DNA of 64,000 bases from Marimicrobium sp041688425 (GTDB taxonomy: Bacteria; Pseudomonadota; Gammaproteobacteria; Pseudomonadales; Halieaceae), in the NCBI GenBank assembly GCA_041688425.1, contig JBDNIE010000246.1, positions 1 through 64,000 of the forward strand, given 5' to 3'. This document shows, in pieces, positions 33,777-42,888 of the stretch. Both the position numbers and the translations under genes were made by a program. The notes beneath the pieces are model-generated. The model was given only the letters and a program-made list of their open reading frames with translations. It had not been told where the DNA came from and did no database searches. Within the stretch, counting starts at the first letter, position 1. Each line of letters starts with the position of its first letter.

Positions 33777-36452
33777 ATGGGCGTCACCGCACTATTACTA
33801 CCCAAGGATGTCTTCGATTTACCAACTTTCAGGGCACAACTGGAAACCAAGAATGCCATTCAAAGTTGCAAGGACGCCATTGCTGATATCACTAACTTCC
33901 TTAATCAGCAGTTTCGAGACGGCGCCCAAGCTGCAGACCTGATCCGGCTGCGCGCCGAATTCATGGACGAGTTTCTGGTCGCTCTATGGGACCAGCTGGA
34001 CTGGGGCCCCTCGGAACTTGCCCTGGTCGCGGTTGGGGGCTATGGACGCGGCGAGCTGCATCCTCACTCCGACATAGACCTGCTCATCCTGCTGGGCGAG
34101 GATAGCGAGCGTTGCAGGGAACAGATATCGAGCTTCCTGACGTTGCTGTGGGATGCAGGCCTCAATATCGGACACAGCGTTCGCACGGTTGAGGAGTGTG
34201 TCCAGCGCGCTGCTAAAGATATCACCATACTGACCAACCTTATGGAAGCCCGTGTTATTGGCGGCCCAGAAAGTTTGATGCAACGCGTACAAGATCTCAC
34301 CGCGCCGGACAAAATGTGGTCCAGTCGGGATTTTTTCCGGGCCAAGCTGGATGAACAAGAGGCCCGACACAAGAAGTTTGCGGACACCGAATACAATCTC
34401 GAGCCCAATGTCAAAGGCTCTCCGGGGGGATTACGCGACCTGCAGATTATCGGCTGGATCGCCGAGCGCCACTTTGGTGTCGAGTCTCTGGAACAAATTA
34501 CCGCCAAGGAATTCCTCAACTCTGAGGAAATGGTGATTCTCACCACTGGGCGAGATTTCATGTGGCAGGTGCGCTATGCATTGCACATGATCACCGACCG
34601 GGAAGAGGATCGATTGCTGTTCGACTACCAGCGTGAATTAGCCGCAATGTGGGGCCTGACGGATGGTAAGCGGCTCGCTGTTGAGCAGTTCATGCAAATC
34701 TACTACCGATGGGCACTGGCGCTAGGGCAGCTCAACGAAGTCTTGATACAGAATTTTGACCAGGCGATTCTGCATCAGGAAAGAGAAGATGATGTCAGCA
34801 TTCTCAATGAGCGCTTTCAGGTGCGCAATGGTTACATCGAAGCTCGTACTGACGATCTCTTCACCCTGCGCCCCCCAGCGCTACTGGAAGTTTTTTTGCT
34901 GTGCGCCACGCGAGAAGAAATTATCGGCGTTACCGCACCGACCATACGACTCATTCGTGCCCACCGGCACCTGATAGATGACGACTTCAGAGCCGATAGG
35001 CAAAACAAAGAAACGTTTTTGGAGATTCTGCGCAGCCCCAACAAAATGACCAGGCAACTGCGACGGATGACGCGCTACGGCATTCTCGGCGACTACCTAC
35101 CTGAGTTCGGTCGTATCATGGGGCAGATGCAGCATGATCTTTTCCACACGTATACGGTCGACGCACATACATTGGAGGTCATCAAAAATGCACGGCGCTT
35201 CCAACTACCGGAACTCGATGAAAAATTCCCAGTATCGAGTCGTGTCGCCAGGCGGCTCCGCAAAAACGAGCTGTTGTATATCGCAGCGCTGTTTCATGAC
35301 ATAGGCAAGGGCCGCGGCGGTGATCATTCCGAGCTTGGCGCAGTGGATGCACAGCGCTTCTGCGAAAGTCATGGACTGGATGAAAAGGATACTGAGCTGG
35401 TGGTTTGGCTGGTCCGCAATCACCTGCTTATGTCTGCTGTATCACAACGTAAGGACATCTCTGACCCCGAGATTATTCAACAATTTGCGGAGCACGTGCG
35501 CGACGAAGAGCACCTGGATTACTTGCTGACGCTTACTGTCGCAGATATCAACGGCACCAATCCTACCTTGTGGAACGCGTGGCGCGGCAGCCTGCTGCGA
35601 CAGCTTTATACCGAGACCAGGAGGGCTCTGCGTCGCGGTCTGGACAACCCTGTCGACAAACAAGACCTGATAGAACAAGTGCGAAAAACCTCTAGCGAAA
35701 TTCTGGAAGGCCGCGGATTTACTATCGAAGAGCTGAATGAACTGTGGCAAGGCCGCGGCGAAGACTATTTCCTACGCGAACGCATTGAGGATATCGCCTG
35801 GCACACAGAGGCGATCGCCAGCCATCACAAGCGCGATATTCCGCTCATACTGATGCGCCACAATGCCGAATCCAGTGTCGCCAACAGCACGCAGATTTTT
35901 ATTCATGCCCGCAGCACCGCACAGCTGTTCTCGCGTATTTGCGCGGCACTGGAACATCTTGACCTTAGCGTGCACGACGCTCGCATTTATAATGCCAATG
36001 ACGGCATGGCACTGGATACATTTTTTGTGCTCGATTCCAACGGCAAACCTATTACCGAAGACGGTGCACGGCTGGCGCATATCAAGGAATACCTCAGTGA
36101 AGCCCTCGATAATGATGCCGGCAAGGTAGCGATACCCGAGCGACGCCTACCGCGAAAAATGAAATCGTTTTCCATCCCTACTGAAACACTCATGTACGTG
36201 GATAAGATCAAAAATGTCTCTGTGCTTGAAGTCTCGACACCGGACCGCCCGGGCCTGCTGGCGCGGCTGGGGAAAATATTTGTGTCCTACAATGTCGAAC
36301 TTCAGGCCGCCAAGATCCAGACTCTTGGAGAACGCGTCGAAGACGTGTTCTTCATCACCGACGCACACCATCATGCCATCATGGACGCCGAGGTCTGCAA
36401 GGCCCTGCAGCGCACTATTCGCGACGAGCTCGACGAACAAGCGGCTGCGTGA
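33777..36452 (+). CDS. glnD: Bifunctional uridylyltransferase/uridylyl-removing enzyme GlnD
   Basis: Senses glutamine and modifies PII proteins to control nitrogen assimilation. 891 residues in the usual order: nucleotidyltransferase domain (VAVGGYGRGELHPHSDIDLLIL, about 80-105), linker with KGSPGGLRDLQ, HD domain (AALFHDIGKGRGGDHSELGA, about 505-525) and two C-terminal ACT domains (starting near 690 and 805; VLEVSTPDRPGLLARLGKIF). All catalytic residues seem intact. ATG follows the map stop directly, so the two are co-transcribed. Confidence 0.98.
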   Translation: MGVTALLLPKDVFDLPTFRAQLETKNAIQSCKDAIADITNFLNQQFRDGAQAADLIRLRAEFMDEFLVALWDQLDWGPSELALVAVGGYGRGELHPHSDIDLLILLGEDSERCREQISSFLTLLWDAGLNIGHSVRTVEECVQRAAKDITILTNLMEARVIGGPESLMQRVQDLTAPDKMWSSRDFFRAKLDEQEARHKKFADTEYNLEPNVKGSPGGLRDLQIIGWIAERHFGVESLEQITAKEFLNSEEMVILTTGRDFMWQVRYALHMITDREEDRLLFDYQRELAAMWGLTDGKRLAVEQFMQIYYRWALALGQLNEVLIQNFDQAILHQEREDDVSILNERFQVRNGYIEARTDDLFTLRPPALLEVFLLCATREEIIGVTAPTIRLIRAHRHLIDDDFRADRQNKETFLEILRSPNKMTRQLRRMTRYGILGDYLPEFGRIMGQMQHDLFHTYTVDAHTLEVIKNARRFQLPELDEKFPVSSRVARRLRKNELLYIAALFHDIGKGRGGDHSELGAVDAQRFCESHGLDEKDTELVVWLVRNHLLMSAVSQRKDISDPEIIQQFAEHVRDEEHLDYLLTLTVADINGTNPTLWNAWRGSLLRQLYTETRRALRRGLDNPVDKQDLIEQVRKTSSEILEGRGFTIEELNELWQGRGEDYFLRERIEDIAWHTEAIASHHKRDIPLILMRHNAESSVANSTQIFIHARSTAQLFSRICAALEHLDLSVHDARIYNANDGMALDTFFVLDSNGKPITEDGARLAHIKEYLSEALDNDAGKVAIPERRLPRKMKSFSIPTETLMYVDKIKNVSVLEVSTPDRPGLLARLGKIFVSYNVELQAAKIQTLGERVEDVFFITDAHHHAIMDAEVCKALQRTIRDELDEQAAA

Positions 36453-36459
36453 GTCGCCT

Positions 36460-37650
36460 ATGAACCCCAACCTTCGATGCCTTGAGCCCTATCCGTTCGC
36501 CAAGCTGCAAGAGCTTTTCAGTGGATTGACACCCGCACCCGGCAAACAACCAATAGCGCTGTCTATCGGCGAGCCACAGCATGCATCACCCCCTTTCGTA
36601 CTGCAGACTGTGGCCGACAACTTGCATCGCCTCGCCAACTATCCGACAAGCGCGGGCATCCCGGAACTTCGCAGCACTATTGCTGAATGGTTACAGCGAC
36701 GTTACACAATAGCTGCGGTTGATCCAGACACTCAAGTGCTGCCGGTCAATGGCACGCGTGAAGCCTTATTTGCCTTCGCCCAGGCCGTGGTGTCGCCTGA
36801 TCCCGATGCGCTGGTCATGAGCCCCAACCCCTTTTACCAGATCTATGAAGGTGCAGCGCTGCTGGCTGGAGCTCGACCGCACTTTATCAATTGCAGCGCC
36901 GAATCAGCACTCATTCCGGATTTTGAGAGCGTGACAGACGAGCAGTGGCAGCGGTGCCAGCTGCTGTATCTGTGCAGCCCGGGCAATCCCACCGGCGCTG
37001 TTATGTCATTGCAGCAGTTGCAGGACCTGATCCGACTGGCAAGGGAGTTCGATTTCATCATCGCCAGCGATGAGTGTTACTCAGAAATTTATTTCGACGA
37101 AGCAGCCCCCCCTGCCGGCCTGCTCCAGGCATGTGCCGCAATGGGCGATCACACATTTCGAAACTGCGTGGTCTTTCACAGTCTCTCCAAACGCTCTAAC
37201 CTGCCGGGCCTGCGCTCCGGTTTCGTGGCAGGCGATGCGCAGGTGCTGCGTGCGTTTCTGCAATATCGCACCTACCACGGTTGCGCCATACCAATTCACC
37301 ACCAATTGGGCAGTATCGCGGCGTGGAACGACGAGCAACACGTTAGAGCGAATCGGCAGCAGTACCGCGAAAAGTTCACTGCCGTGTTGGCAGCGTTTGA
37401 AGGCCATCTGCCCGTCACTGCGCCAGACGCCGGTTTCTACCTGTGGCCCGAAACACCGGCGAATGACCTCGACTTCGCCAAGCGACTCTACACGCAGGAA
37501 AACGTCATTGTACTGCCCGGCCGCTTTTTGGCGCGCGAATCGAACGGGATTAATCCAGGCGAAAACCGCGTGCGCATGGCGCTGGTGGCATCCCTGGATC
37601 ATTGTCTTGAAGCAGCACAGCGCATCGTGCATCACTTGGCAAAAGGGTAG
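36460..37650 (+). CDS. dapC: Succinyldiaminopimelate transaminase
   Basis: PLP-dependent aminotransferase of the succinylase branch of DAP/lysine synthesis. 396 residues, class I/II fold: PYPFAKLQELF, SIGEPQHASPPFV, YPTSAGIPELRSTIAEWL, LCSPGNPTGAVMS, ASDECYSEIYFD and the PLP lysine in HSLSKRSNLPGLRSGF. ATG 36460 lies 7 nt after glnD. The same glnD-dapC order occurs in Pseudomonas. Confidence 0.93.
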   Translation: MNPNLRCLEPYPFAKLQELFSGLTPAPGKQPIALSIGEPQHASPPFVLQTVADNLHRLANYPTSAGIPELRSTIAEWLQRRYTIAAVDPDTQVLPVNGTREALFAFAQAVVSPDPDALVMSPNPFYQIYEGAALLAGARPHFINCSAESALIPDFESVTDEQWQRCQLLYLCSPGNPTGAVMSLQQLQDLIRLAREFDFIIASDECYSEIYFDEAAPPAGLLQACAAMGDHTFRNCVVFHSLSKRSNLPGLRSGFVAGDAQVLRAFLQYRTYHGCAIPIHHQLGSIAAWNDEQHVRANRQQYREKFTAVLAAFEGHLPVTAPDAGFYLWPETPANDLDFAKRLYTQENVIVLPGRFLARESNGINPGENRVRMALVASLDHCLEAAQRIVHHLAKG

Positions 37651-37660
37651 GTCCCGCAAA

Positions 37661-38314
37661 ATGCTGATAGCGGAACGTGCGAATTACATTCTGCAACGCC
37701 TGCAGGCTTTATATCCCGAAACACCCATACCACTGGATCACAGCGATCCATTCACGCTATTAATCGCAGTGCTGCTCAGCGCTCAGTGCACAGATGAACG
37801 AGTCAATAAGGTCACTCCTGCATTGTTTGCGCTAGCAGACAACCCAGCTGATATGGCAAAGAAGGATGTTGCACAGATCCAGCGAATCATCAGGCCATGC
37901 GGACTGTCGCCGCAAAAGGCCAAAGCGATCAGGCGCCTGAGCGAGATCCTCATGCAGGAGCACAGCGGTGAAGTACCCGCCGACATGGCGGCATTGGAGC
38001 GACTCCCAGGCGTTGGCCACAAAACGGCCAGCGTAGTGATGTCGCAGGCGTTTGGCGTTCCGGCCTTCCCCGTGGATACGCATATACACCGCCTGGCACA
38101 GCGCTGGGGCCTGACTCGCGGCAGGAACGTCGTGCAAACCGAGCGCGATCTGAAACGGCTATTCCTCGAAAAATACTGGAATCGACTGCACCTGCAGATA
38201 ATCTTTTATGGCCGCGAGTATTGCACCGCGCGTAGCTGCGACGGACGGGGCTGCGAGATCTGTCGAGCCTGCTATCCGCTGCGCAAGCATCCGAAAAAAG
38301 CCCGTAAAGCCTAG
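37661..38314 (+). CDS. nth: Endonuclease III (DNA glycosylase/AP lyase)
   Basis: Base-excision repair of oxidised pyrimidines. 217 residues. HhH motif LPGVGHKTASVV with the catalytic Lys, catalytic Asp in FPVDTHIHRLAQRW, and N-terminal LLSAQCTDERVNKVTP. The C-terminal cysteine loop is unusual: five Cys in REYCTARSCDGRGCEICRAC rather than the common C-x6-C-x2-C-x5-C of the 4Fe-4S enzyme. It lies between dapC and an ArsC-like gene; ATG 37661 is 10 nt after dapC. Confidence 0.95.
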   Translation: MLIAERANYILQRLQALYPETPIPLDHSDPFTLLIAVLLSAQCTDERVNKVTPALFALADNPADMAKKDVAQIQRIIRPCGLSPQKAKAIRRLSEILMQEHSGEVPADMAALERLPGVGHKTASVVMSQAFGVPAFPVDTHIHRLAQRWGLTRGRNVVQTERDLKRLFLEKYWNRLHLQIIFYGREYCTARSCDGRGCEICRACYPLRKHPKKARKA

Positions 38315-38487
38315 CTTCATCGCCCGGCGGCGGGTCGACAAACAACGGCTTGCATGTGCAGGTAGTAAATAGAAACAATCACAATCCAAACTGCACTACT
38401 ATCCGACCACACGATTGCTACAACTGTCGCGCCGCCTTTGCTATGCTACTCGGCCGAGATACGCGCATAACCCACCGGACTATTACT

Positions 38488-38844
38488 GTGATTACACTCT
38501 ATGGTATCAAGAACTGCGACACGGTAAAAAAAGCGCGTAAGTGGCTCGACTTGCACAAGATCGAGTATCAATTCCACGACTTTCGCGAAGACGGACTGGA
38601 CGCAGAGGCAGTGAAAGGCTGGATTGATGAGTTGGGGTGGCAGAATCTTGTCAACCGGCGCAGCACCAGTTGGAAGGCACTGGGGGAACCCGCTCGATTG
38701 AGCATGGACGACGACGCGGCGTTAAAGGCCGTGATCTCACAACCGACACTAATCAAGCGCCCACTGCTGGATACCGGACAGCAGCGCTACAGCGGTTTTT
38801 CTGCGGCAAGTTATGCCAAAATTTTAAGTGCACACACGCTCTGA
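38488..38844 (+). CDS. ArsC/Spx-family protein (YffB type)
   Basis: A 118-residue thioredoxin-fold protein starting at GTG: ITLYGIKNCDTVKKARKWLD with a single active-site Cys, FHDFREDGLD, LVNRRSTSWKAL and the cis-Pro region PTLIKRPLLDTG. This YffB-like subgroup is usually found beside dapD in Pseudomonas-type gene orders and is thought to be glutathione-linked, not a true arsenate reductase. It lies 29 nt upstream of dapD. Confidence 0.9.
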   Translation: MITLYGIKNCDTVKKARKWLDLHKIEYQFHDFREDGLDAEAVKGWIDELGWQNLVNRRSTSWKALGEPARLSMDDDAALKAVISQPTLIKRPLLDTGQQRYSGFSAASYAKILSAHTL

Positions 38845-38873
38845 CAGAGCGACAAATTCATACTGGAGTTAAC

Positions 38874-39893
38874 ATGACAGACCGCGCATTCGCCTTTGGC
38901 CTGGGTGTTGGAACCCAAAACAGCCAGGGAGCTTGGCTTGAAGTATTCTACCCGCAGCCAATCCTGCAGCCCTCGCCAGCGCTGGTGGCTGCACTGGCTA
39001 CGTTCGACAATGACCGCGCACTAGACCCTGGCGAGTTAACATTACTGCACTCGGCACTGCAGGCTGCAGGCGAAGACGAACAGGCGCAACTGGCAGCGCA
39101 GTTTCTCGACAGCGACCGGCCAATAGTGGCCGCAGTACTGCACGAGGATGCGCCCCCCGGTAATGTGCCGGAAGCCTACCTGAAGCTGCATTTGCTATCC
39201 CACCGCCTGGTCAAACCTCACCACACTAATCTCGATGGACTGTTTGGTGCTTTACCCAACGTCGCCTGGACCAGTGAAGGCGCAATTTCAATCGACGAGC
39301 TGCCCGGCCGTCAACTTTCTGCACGATTACGCGGCGAAGTTCTTGAGGTCAGCAGCGTAGACAAGTTTCCGAAGATGACGAACTATGTTGTGCCCAGTGG
39401 CGTGCGTATCGCCCATACTGCGCGCGTGAGACTCGGCGCTTATCTCGGCGAGGGAACGACCATCATGCATGAAGGTTTCGTTAACTTTAACGCCGGCACG
39501 ATGGGCCCGGGGATGATTGAGGGTCGCATCTCCGCCGGTGTGGTGGTGGGCAGCGGCTCCGACCTGGGCGGCGGCTGTTCCACCATCGGCACGCTATCCG
39601 GCGGCGGCAATATTGTGATTTCCGTCGGCGAGAAGTGCCTGATCGGCGCCAACGCCGGCATTGGCATTCCGCTGGGCGATCGCTGCACCGTAGAGGCCGG
39701 TTTATTTGTCACTGCCGGCACCAAGGTCGCCGTGCTAGACGCCCGCGGCGCGCAGGTTGAAACTGCCAAGGCACGCGATCTTGCCGGTAAGTCTGACCTT
39801 TTATTTCGGCGCAACTCCAGTACGGGCGCGGTGGAGTGCCTGACTAACCGCAGCGCAGTGGAACTGAACAATGAGTTGCACGCACACAATTGA
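38874..39893 (+). CDS. dapD: 2,3,4,5-tetrahydropyridine-2,6-dicarboxylate N-succinyltransferase
   Basis: Succinylates THDP in DAP/lysine synthesis. 339 residues, the long Pseudomonas-type form. The C-terminal half is a left-handed beta-helix: VRLGAYLGEGTTIMHEGFVN, GRISAGVVVGSGSDLGGG and KCLIGANAGIGIPLGDRC repeats. ATG 38874 with GGAG upstream; its N-terminus MTDRAFAFGLGVGTQN is typical. Confidence 0.96.
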   Translation: MTDRAFAFGLGVGTQNSQGAWLEVFYPQPILQPSPALVAALATFDNDRALDPGELTLLHSALQAAGEDEQAQLAAQFLDSDRPIVAAVLHEDAPPGNVPEAYLKLHLLSHRLVKPHHTNLDGLFGALPNVAWTSEGAISIDELPGRQLSARLRGEVLEVSSVDKFPKMTNYVVPSGVRIAHTARVRLGAYLGEGTTIMHEGFVNFNAGTMGPGMIEGRISAGVVVGSGSDLGGGCSTIGTLSGGGNIVISVGEKCLIGANAGIGIPLGDRCTVEAGLFVTAGTKVAVLDARGAQVETAKARDLAGKSDLLFRRNSSTGAVECLTNRSAVELNNELHAHN

Positions 39894-39914
39894 TCTGAGC
39901 AATAGGTAAACACA

Positions 39915-41051
39915 TTGGAAAAAACACTGACACTGTGCTGTGAACTCATCCGCTGCCAATCTGTGACGCCCGACGATGCGGGCTGTCAGGCAATAATGAT
40001 GGGGCACCTGACGACACTAGGGTTCCGCTGTATCGATCTGTCCGTTGGCGATGTCAGCAATTTCTGGGCTGAACGCGGCACGCAGGGGCCACTGCTGGTG
40101 TTTGCCGGACACACAGATGTCGTTCCGACTGGCCCCGCCAGCCAATGGGACTCGCCGGCCTTTGAACCGACCCTGCGCGATGGCGTGCTGTTCGGGCGGG
40201 GCAGTGCCGACATGAAGGGCAGCCTTGCTGCCATGCTGGTAGCCTGCGAGGAATTTGTAGCGGAGCACCCCGACCACCCCGGCCGGATCGGCTTCCTGAT
40301 CACGTCTGACGAGGAGGGTCCCGCAGTCGACGGCACCGTAAAGGTATTGGATTACCTGCGCGAGAATGGCAAAACCATAGACTGGTGCTTGGTGGGAGAG
40401 CCCTCCAGTTCCGCAGCATTGGGCGATGTCATCAAGAATGGCCGCCGTGGCTCGCTTGGCGCGGTGCTGACAGTGCAGGGCGTACAGGGGCATATCGCTT
40501 ACCCCCATCTAGCCGACAATCCTATCCATCGATTGCTCCCGGCCCTCCATGCACTGACATCCGAAGTATGGGACACAGGCAATGACTTTTTTCCGCCGAC
40601 ATCACTGCAGGTTTCCAACATTCAGGGCGGTACAGGCGCCACCAATGTCATCCCGGGAGAGGTCAAGGTACTGTTTAATTTTCGCTTTTCCACGCAAGTG
40701 ACTGACGCTGAATTGCGTGCGCGAACGGAATCCATCATGCGGCAGTTTGAGCTGAATTATACGATTGACTGGCAGCTGAGTGGCCACCCCTTTTTGACCC
40801 CTGTGGGCGAACTCGTCAACGCGAGCATAGCCAGCATTCTCGAAGTGACCGGGCTGGAAACGACACTCTCAACCGCGGGCGGCACTTCTGATGGTCGCTT
40901 CATTGCGCCAACTGGCGCACAGGTTGTAGAGGTTGGGCCAATCAACGCCACCATTCACAAGCTGAATGAACAGGTACTGGCCGCGGACCTGCCCCGACTT
41001 GCGGCAATCTACAAAGGGATCATAGCGCGCTTGCTATTAGAGGGCAGCTAG
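39915..41051 (+). CDS. dapE: Succinyl-diaminopimelate desuccinylase
   Basis: Zinc M20 hydrolase that releases succinate from N-succinyl-DAP. 378 residues: FAGHTDVVPTGP (His/Asp ligands), GRGSADMKGSLAA, DEEGPAVDGT (Glu-Glu) and the C-terminal His in INATIHKLNEQV. TTG start at 39915, as no nearby ATG fits. Completes dapC-dapD-dapE in this run. Confidence 0.97.
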   Translation: MEKTLTLCCELIRCQSVTPDDAGCQAIMMGHLTTLGFRCIDLSVGDVSNFWAERGTQGPLLVFAGHTDVVPTGPASQWDSPAFEPTLRDGVLFGRGSADMKGSLAAMLVACEEFVAEHPDHPGRIGFLITSDEEGPAVDGTVKVLDYLRENGKTIDWCLVGEPSSSAALGDVIKNGRRGSLGAVLTVQGVQGHIAYPHLADNPIHRLLPALHALTSEVWDTGNDFFPPTSLQVSNIQGGTGATNVIPGEVKVLFNFRFSTQVTDAELRARTESIMRQFELNYTIDWQLSGHPFLTPVGELVNASIASILEVTGLETTLSTAGGTSDGRFIAPTGAQVVEVGPINATIHKLNEQVLAADLPRLAAIYKGIIARLLLEGS

Positions 41052-41054
41052 TTA

Positions 41055-41816
41055 TTAGTGCGCGGCCAGACGTTCCAGCTGCTGCTGCGCACCCGATCTT
41101 GCAATGTTCAGATTGTCCTCGCCCGGCACTACCAGCACCTGCCCCCTGCCCAAAGCATCCAGACTTGCTGCCACCACGGCAGTGGACGTCATCCACGCTT
41201 GCTCAGGAATCCGCTTTCGATCAAAGCCTTCTTCAACCATTGAATCGTGGAATTCCGTGCGCGTAAAACCCGGACATAGCGCCTGCACCTCGATACCAGC
41301 ACCCGCCAGCTCATCCTGCAAGCCCACGGAGAAATAGTTCAGAAATGCCTTGGTTGCACCATAGACCGCCATGCCTCTGCCCGGCATCATTGCGGCCAGC
41401 GATGACACATTGATAATGACGCCGCCGCCTTGCTCCTGCATGGAGGGTATAGCCCCGCGACACAGCGTGATGGTGGCGTCGATGTGCAGGTACACCATCG
41501 CCCGCTGACTCTCGATCGATGTACGTGAAAAATGTCCAAGGGTGCCAAAGCCTGCATTATTTACCAGGTACTGCAGCGGCCCTTGTTGACGAACAGCGTC
41601 CAGTACTCTGGCAACACCCTCTATTTCACAAAGATCAGCCTCAACGCAACGAATTTCAACGCTGTCAGCCAGTTCCTCCGCCAGTGCATCGAGCCTGTCA
41701 CGGCGCCTGCCGACTGCGACGATGACATCGCAACGTGCGGCGAGTTGACGACAGAACTCTGCTCCCAGACCCGCAGAAGCGCCGGTCACCAGCGCCGTTA
41801 TCTTTTTTCCAGACAT
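41055..41816 (-). CDS. SDR-family oxidoreductase
   Basis: A 253-residue SDR of the DltE/YqjQ-like group: TGASAGLGAEFCRQLA, NNAGFGTLGHFS, then Ser in INVSSLAAMMPG, Tyr/Lys in YGATKAFL, and LCPGFTRTEFHD. The QALCPGFTRTEFH sequence is typical of small-molecule SDRs of unknown substrate. ATG 41816 follows GGGAG by 5 nt. Convergent with dapE, 3 bp between stop codons. Confidence 0.85.
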   Translation of the reverse strand: MSGKKITALVTGASAGLGAEFCRQLAARCDVIVAVGRRRDRLDALAEELADSVEIRCVEADLCEIEGVARVLDAVRQQGPLQYLVNNAGFGTLGHFSRTSIESQRAMVYLHIDATITLCRGAIPSMQEQGGGVIINVSSLAAMMPGRGMAVYGATKAFLNYFSVGLQDELAGAGIEVQALCPGFTRTEFHDSMVEEGFDRKRIPEQAWMTSTAVVAASLDALGRGQVLVVPGEDNLNIARSGAQQQLERLAAH

Positions 41817-41936
41817 GGAATCTCCCATAGATGATTAAATGCTGCCGCTGTTGAAGACAAATACTGCGCTCGTCTGTGGCAGGGCCAGAACAAGAGCGAG
41901 AAAAATAAACACGCACCCTGCTTGCATCACTTCGCA

Positions 41937-42764
41937 TTAGCGTATTTTGCGATGAACATACACATCATAGCGTATCGATTTGCCCTGTATGGAATGCGAC
42001 GGTTGCAGCGCCGCCAGCTCAGATGCTTTGGCAGGGCGCTTGACTACGACTCTTGCGACATCCTGCTGCTGCGCCCACTCGAACAATGCATCCGCATCCT
42101 GTGGATCGGTGGCGCAATCCAGCACGCGTTGCAGCAACGCCATCTCTTTTTTCACTGCGGCACTTTTACGGCGCGGGGGAAACATCGGATCCAGGTATAT
42201 GACGTCTGCCTCCGCGACCTGCAATTGCGTCAGTTCGCGCGCGTCCCCGACGTGCAGGGACATGCGCCGCAGAACAGTTTGCAACCAGGGGTCACTCCCG
42301 GCTGCAGCCGCACTCATCCCCGAGCGCAACAGCTCAGCAATAACCGGCTCGCGCTCACACAGCAGCACCTGACACCCCATATCAGCCAGAACAAAGGCAT
42401 CTGTGCCCAAGCCGGCGGTCGCATCCAGCACTCGCAGTAAAGGTTTATCACCGCGTCCTACTCCAACTGCTTTACCCAGCAATTCTCGTGCCCCGCCATT
42501 GCGACGGTAGCGCATACCTGCGCTGCCAAAATCAACGACCACCGGCCCCGGTGCACTGCGACCGGTACTCTGCAAGCGCAGCTGCTCACCGCTCACCATC
42601 AAAACGGCATTCACTTGAGCATCTGCAGCGAGATCGGTACCTACCGCAAGCAGTGGCAGCCCCATTCGCTGCGCCAACTCTGCAGCATAGGGGGCGTCCT
42701 GCACCGCAAACGGTAGCAGCGCTATCCCAGACTTTGCGGATGGATCGTGCAAGGGTTTAAGCAA
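41937..42764 (-). CDS. rsmJ: 16S rRNA (guanine1516-N2)-methyltransferase RsmJ
   Basis: SAM-dependent rRNA methyltransferase. 275 residues: VVVDFGSAGMRYRRNGG, SAM motif I VLDATAGLGTDAFVLADMG, LLCEREPVIAELL and the catalytic region VIYLDPMFPPRRKSAAVKKEM. Start is TTG 42764 with a weak ribosome site. A 37-codon frame in the same phase ends at TGA two codons earlier (see findings), so initiation here may depend on coupling. Confidence 0.93.
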   Translation of the reverse strand: MLKPLHDPSAKSGIALLPFAVQDAPYAAELAQRMGLPLLAVGTDLAADAQVNAVLMVSGEQLRLQSTGRSAPGPVVVDFGSAGMRYRRNGGARELLGKAVGVGRGDKPLLRVLDATAGLGTDAFVLADMGCQVLLCEREPVIAELLRSGMSAAAAGSDPWLQTVLRRMSLHVGDARELTQLQVAEADVIYLDPMFPPRRKSAAVKKEMALLQRVLDCATDPQDADALFEWAQQQDVARVVVKRPAKASELAALQPSHSIQGKSIRYDVYVHRKIR

Positions 42765-42767
42765 TGA

Positions 42768-42881
42768 TCATGAGTGTGCCATGCCATCGAGTATCGCCAC
42801 CACTGCGCGACAGCTCTCATGAATGGCATCCCTATAAAAATCGCGTCCACCAAAGTGTTCAGCCCGCTGGATTTTTCCCAT
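42768..42881 (-). CDS. Possible 37-residue small protein before rsmJ
   Basis: A 37-codon frame starting at ATG 42881, 7 nt after the cyclase-like stop, with GAGGA overlapping that stop. It encodes a basic-acidic peptide with one Cys (MGKIQRAEHFGGRDFYRDA at its start). Its TGA lies one codon before the rsmJ TTG start and in the same frame. No known family; it may be a coupling leader, a small protein or chance. Confidence 0.25.
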   Translation of the reverse strand: MGKIQRAEHFGGRDFYRDAIHESCRAVVAILDGMAHS

Positions 42882-42888
42882 AGCGAAC

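Noticed and set aside
37070..37660. Upstream extension of the nth frame
   Set aside because: Runs through dapC in another phase; MLIAERANYILQRL at 37661 is the normal Nth N-terminus.
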